Shown here one piece after another: positions 5,840 through 7,656 of a stretch of 7,656 bases of DNA; position 1 is the first letter of the stretch; every line of letters begins with the position of its first letter. The notes beneath the pieces are model-generated. The model saw only the letters and a list, made by a program, of their open reading frames with translations. It had not been told where the DNA came from and made no database searches. The stretch spans positions 1 through 7,656 of the forward strand of contig CAZJAQ010000061.1 of NCBI GenBank assembly GCA_964544285.1. Reading direction: 5' to 3'. The translations under genes were made by a program, and so were the position numbers. This stretch comes from CAYGVX01 sp964544285 (GTDB taxonomy: Archaea; Thermoproteota; Bathyarchaeia; Bathyarchaeales; SOJC01).

Positions 5840-6358
5840 TTGAAGAAGACTGAGTGGAAGCTTATCTCGGAGCTCATGAAGGATTCTAGGAGAAGCGATA
5901 GAGCCCTAGCTAGAGCTGTCGGGGTTTCTCAGCCCACGGTCGCTCGGATGATTAAGAAGTTGGAGAAGAAAGGCTACATAAAAGAATATACTGTGATACC
6001 CGACTTCCTCAAACTCGGCTACCATCTGTTGGCTCTCGTCTTTGTTAAACTTAAGAGTGGACTCAGCGCAGAAGAGATTGAGAGGGCTAGGAGGCTTTCC
6101 AAGGAAACGTTGAAGACTGGTCCTTTCGAAGTTGTGATGGTTGAGAGAGGAATGGGTATGGGGTACGACGGCGTGTTTCTTTCTCTCCACGAGGATTATG
6201 CGTCTTATCTGAAGTTCAAGGACTGGTTGAAGCAATTTGCTTTTTTGGAGTGGTCGAAGATTGATAGTTTCATAATAAGCCTGGACGACGAGGTTCACTA
6301 TCGACCCTTGACTTTTGCAACTCTAGCCAAACACCTGCTAACGCTGAAAGAAGAATAA
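5840..6358 (+). CDS. Lrp/AsnC-type transcriptional regulator
   Basis: A 172-residue DNA-binding protein. Residues 5-58 form an AsnC-type winged helix-turn-helix: ISELMKDSRRSDRALARAVG, then the recognition helix GVSQPTVARMIKKLEKKGYI (28-47) and the wing EYTVIPDFLKLGY. The C-terminal part (about 62-148) has a beta-alpha-beta-beta-alpha-beta order: LLALVFVKL, EEIERARRL, FEVVMVERG, YDGVFLSLHE, YLKFKDWLKQF, KIDSFIISL. That is the arrangement of the RAM ligand/dimer domain, though the sequence is divergent and the ligand unknown. The TTG start is backed by GGTGA at 5826-5830, nine bases upstream. Placed head-to-head with the ABC exporter operon, it is the natural candidate regulator of that operon and of itself, but the target is inferred from position only. 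Confidence 0.85.
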   Translation: MKKTEWKLISELMKDSRRSDRALARAVGVSQPTVARMIKKLEKKGYIKEYTVIPDFLKLGYHLLALVFVKLKSGLSAEEIERARRLSKETLKTGPFEVVMVERGMGMGYDGVFLSLHEDYASYLKFKDWLKQFAFLEWSKIDSFIISLDDEVHYRPLTFATLAKHLLTLKEE

Positions 6359-6411
6359 TGCCCGTTTGACGATTAAAACGCAAGTTGGCCGCGTGGAGAG
6401 TTATGATTAAG

Positions 6412-6419
6412 TTTAAATG
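6412..6419 (+). promoter_or_regulatory. TATA box for the proteasome beta gene
   Basis: TTTAAATG, preceded by purine-rich GATTAAG that could act as the TFB-recognition element. It lies 38 bases before the start codon; a start site near 6440 gives an 18-base leader carrying GGAGG at 6449-6453. Confidence 0.55.
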
Positions 6420-6457
6420 GAAGACAGTCTATAATCAACCGACGCTAAGGAGGAACG

Positions 6458-7084
6458 TTGGCTTTGGTTGAGCAGGATCAGCAGTATCCTTACTTCTTCA
6501 TGCCCGGCGCGACGACTCTGGGCTTAGTCTTCTCTGATGGCGTCTTGCTTGCTTCCGAAAAGCGGGTAACCTACGGCTATTTTGTCACGAGCAAGGCTGG
6601 GAAGAAGGTTTTCAAGATTACTGATCACATCGGCGCAGCGTGTGCTGGGCTTGTTTCGGACATGCAGATTCTCGTCAGGGAGATGGAGGCTTACGCGAAC
6701 CTTTTCAAGTTGGATACGAGTAGGAGAATCTCGGTGAGGTCGGCTGCGAAGGTTATGTCGAACCTGCTCTTTGGCAGGCGGCTGTTTCCGTTGATTACGC
6801 AGACAATCGTCGGCGGTGTAGACGAAGATGGCGCTTCGATCTATGTCTTGGACGTTTTGGGCTCGGTTCTTCCTGACAAGTATTCTGCGGTGGGCACGGG
6901 AGCGGAGATTGCGACTGGGGTTCTCGAGGAGAGCTACAAGGAAGGCATGAGTTTGGAGGAGGCTAAGGAAGTTGCCCTTCACGCTATGAAGTCGGCGCTC
7001 AGCCGCGATGCTATGAGTGGCAACGGGGTTGACTTCTTAATCTTCACGAAGGAAGGAATCGTCGAAGAGTCGCTGGAATTTTAA
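6458..7084 (+). CDS. psmB: Proteasome beta subunit, predicted non-catalytic (Ala at position 1)
   Basis: A 208-residue subunit of the 20S proteasome beta ring. It aligns with archaeal beta subunits from residue 18: A-T-T-L-G-L-V-F-S-D-G-V-L-L-A-S-E-K-R. The residues matching Asp/Glu17 (Glu34), Arg19 (Arg36) and Lys33 (Lys50) are in exact register, and SRDAMSGNGVD (182-192) holds the Asp166/Ser169-type positions. The residue in the Thr1 place is Ala18 (codon GCG), and the Ser129-type GSG is GTG (146-148). Without Thr1 neither proteolysis nor self-removal of the 17-residue, aromatic-rich leader (YPYFFMPG) is expected. From memory, Sulfolobus beta1 also has Ala here. Start is TTG 6458 with GGAGG four bases upstream; TTG 6464 is an alternative. 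The gene is monocistronic with its own TATA box. Confidence 0.93.
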   Translation: MALVEQDQQYPYFFMPGATTLGLVFSDGVLLASEKRVTYGYFVTSKAGKKVFKITDHIGAACAGLVSDMQILVREMEAYANLFKLDTSRRISVRSAAKVMSNLLFGRRLFPLITQTIVGGVDEDGASIYVLDVLGSVLPDKYSAVGTGAEIATGVLEESYKEGMSLEEAKEVALHAMKSALSRDAMSGNGVDFLIFTKEGIVEESLEF

Positions 7085-7090
7085 CCCACA

Positions 7091-7099
7091 ACCTTTCTT
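7091..7099 (+). terminator. Possible pyrimidine-rich terminator after the proteasome gene
   Basis: A short C/T-rich run (ctttcttat region) begins about seven bases after the TAA stop at 7082-7084. It is a weak match to archaeal T-rich terminators, with no hairpin visible. Confidence 0.2.
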
Positions 7100-7138
7100 A
7101 TTGCTAAAGCATTCGGATCAGCGTTGTTTTGGAGAAGG

Positions 7139-7147
7139 TTATATAAA
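7139..7147 (+). promoter_or_regulatory. TATA box for the terminal membrane protein gene
   Basis: TTATATAAA, preceded by GGAGAAGG. The expected start site is near 7168, so an in-frame TTG at 7153 is excluded and TTG 7183 is favoured as the start codon. GGGAAGGG at 7168-7175 would be the ribosome site. Confidence 0.6.
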
Positions 7148-7182
7148 CGCACTTGTTCAACAGCGAAGGGAAGGGTTTTGAC

Positions 7183-7656
7183 TTGAGAGCGTCTACGCGG
7201 GACATCGCCCTGACAGCGAGCATGGCTGCCCTTTACGCGGCGTTGAGCTACTTGCCGGGCGTTCCGGTTATCGGGGTTGAAGGCGTCAGGATCGGCATCT
7301 TATCTTGCATCGCTCCAGTCTTCGGGTTTGTTCTGGGTCCTTGGCTTGGAGCTTCGGCTGCCCTTCTAGGAGGCGTGGTCAGTCGTGTTTTGACTGGTGC
7401 TAATGTTTATTCTTGGATGTTGTTGCCTGCCACGCCGCTCTCTGCGTTTACTGCTGGTTGCCTCAGCACACGTAGGGTTGGACCGTTTAGGGGTTGGATG
7501 CTTGGGGCTTTGGTGTTGGGCGGGTTGATTCTTGGGTGGTATGCCACTTGGGCGGGGCAGTTGGTCGTGGTTTTTCCTCTGCTGCATTGGGCGGGTCTCG
7601 CCGTGATTTTGATTTTTAGGGGTTGGCTTGCGTATTTCTTTCAGCGGGGAGAGGGG
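7183..7656 (+). CDS. Integral membrane protein resembling an ECF transporter S component, 3' end cut
   Basis: Plus-strand frame of 158 codons, open from TTG 7183 to the right edge. The N-terminus RDIALTASMAALYAALSYLPG (6-26) resembles the first helix of ECF transporter substrate-binding components. The segment around residues 38-70 (ILSCIAPVFGFVLGPWLGAS, then ALLGGVVSRVL) has the G-P-x-x-G-A/G-rich helix packing typical of them. More hydrophobic stretches lie near 77-94, 104-120, 123-134 and 137-152. S components bind vitamins or metal ions and need an ATPase/EcfT module, which is not in the window. The substrate is unknown. The start follows a TATA box at 7139-7147 and the ribosome site GGGAAGGG. 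Other polytopic membrane families cannot be excluded while the C-terminus is missing. Confidence 0.65.
   Translation, partial: MRASTRDIALTASMAALYAALSYLPGVPVIGVEGVRIGILSCIAPVFGFVLGPWLGASAALLGGVVSRVLTGANVYSWMLLPATPLSAFTAGCLSTRRVGPFRGWMLGALVLGGLILGWYATWAGQLVVVFPLLHWAGLAVILIFRGWLAYFFQRGEG

Noticed and set aside
7366..7587. Open frame of 73 codons on the minus strand inside the last gene
   Set aside because: Its Gln/Pro/Ser/Thr-rich product is what the complement of a hydrophobic membrane coding frame yields, and the plus-strand frame is clearly coding.
1..7656. CRISPR arrays, insertion sequences, inteins or a defence island
   Set aside because: No regular spaced repeats, transposase motifs, terminal inverted repeats or intein blocks were seen; all recognised genes are housekeeping or transport types.

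Overview
The window looks like ordinary chromosomal DNA of an archaeon, most likely a member of the TACK group (Thermoproteota; a Bathyarchaeia-type lineage is possible but only inferred). Reasons: a 20S proteasome beta subunit, an archaeal-type NMN adenylyltransferase (NadM), a DUF62 S-adenosyl-L-methionine hydroxide adenosyltransferase, an Lrp-like regulator, TATA-like boxes about 40 bases ahead of several start codons, and Shine-Dalgarno sequences of the GGTGA/GGAGG type. Five of the eleven genes appear to start with TTG and one with GTG.

Layout, left to right. Positions 1-357 (minus) hold the 5' part of a membrane-anchored PepSY-like protein, cut by the window edge. Divergent to it at 467-757 (plus) is a DUF167/YggU family protein. 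A small two-helix membrane protein (836-1081, minus) and the SAM hydroxide adenosyltransferase (1169-1978, plus) diverge from one near-palindromic TATA element at 1121-1130. The adenosyltransferase gene ends inside the 3' end of nadM (convergent, 22-base overlap).

Positions 1957-5669 (minus) form a five-gene run transcribed leftward: ABC-2 exporter ATPase, ABC-2 permease (4-base overlap), O6-alkylguanine-DNA alkyltransferase, DUF429 protein, NMN adenylyltransferase. The spacing suggests one operon, or an exporter pair followed by a repair/housekeeping set. Divergent to it is an Lrp/AsnC-type regulator (5840-6358, plus). The 170-base region between them holds a 13-base inverted repeat placed between the presumed ATPase TATA box and start site, and three copies of TTATTGT, so local control of the exporter by this regulator is plausible.

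Positions 6458-7084 (plus) encode a proteasome beta subunit in which the residue aligned with the catalytic Thr1 is alanine, while the other core residues are in register. This predicts a structural, non-catalytic subunit like the Sulfolobus beta1 type, so an active partner should be encoded elsewhere. The window ends in the 5' part of an integral membrane protein resembling the substrate-binding (S) component of ECF vitamin transporters (7183 to the edge).

No mobile element, CRISPR array, tRNA or rRNA was recognised, and no gene-free stretch exceeds about 170 bases. I do not see a clearly new biological system; the best leads are the Ala1 beta subunit and the regulator/exporter control region.
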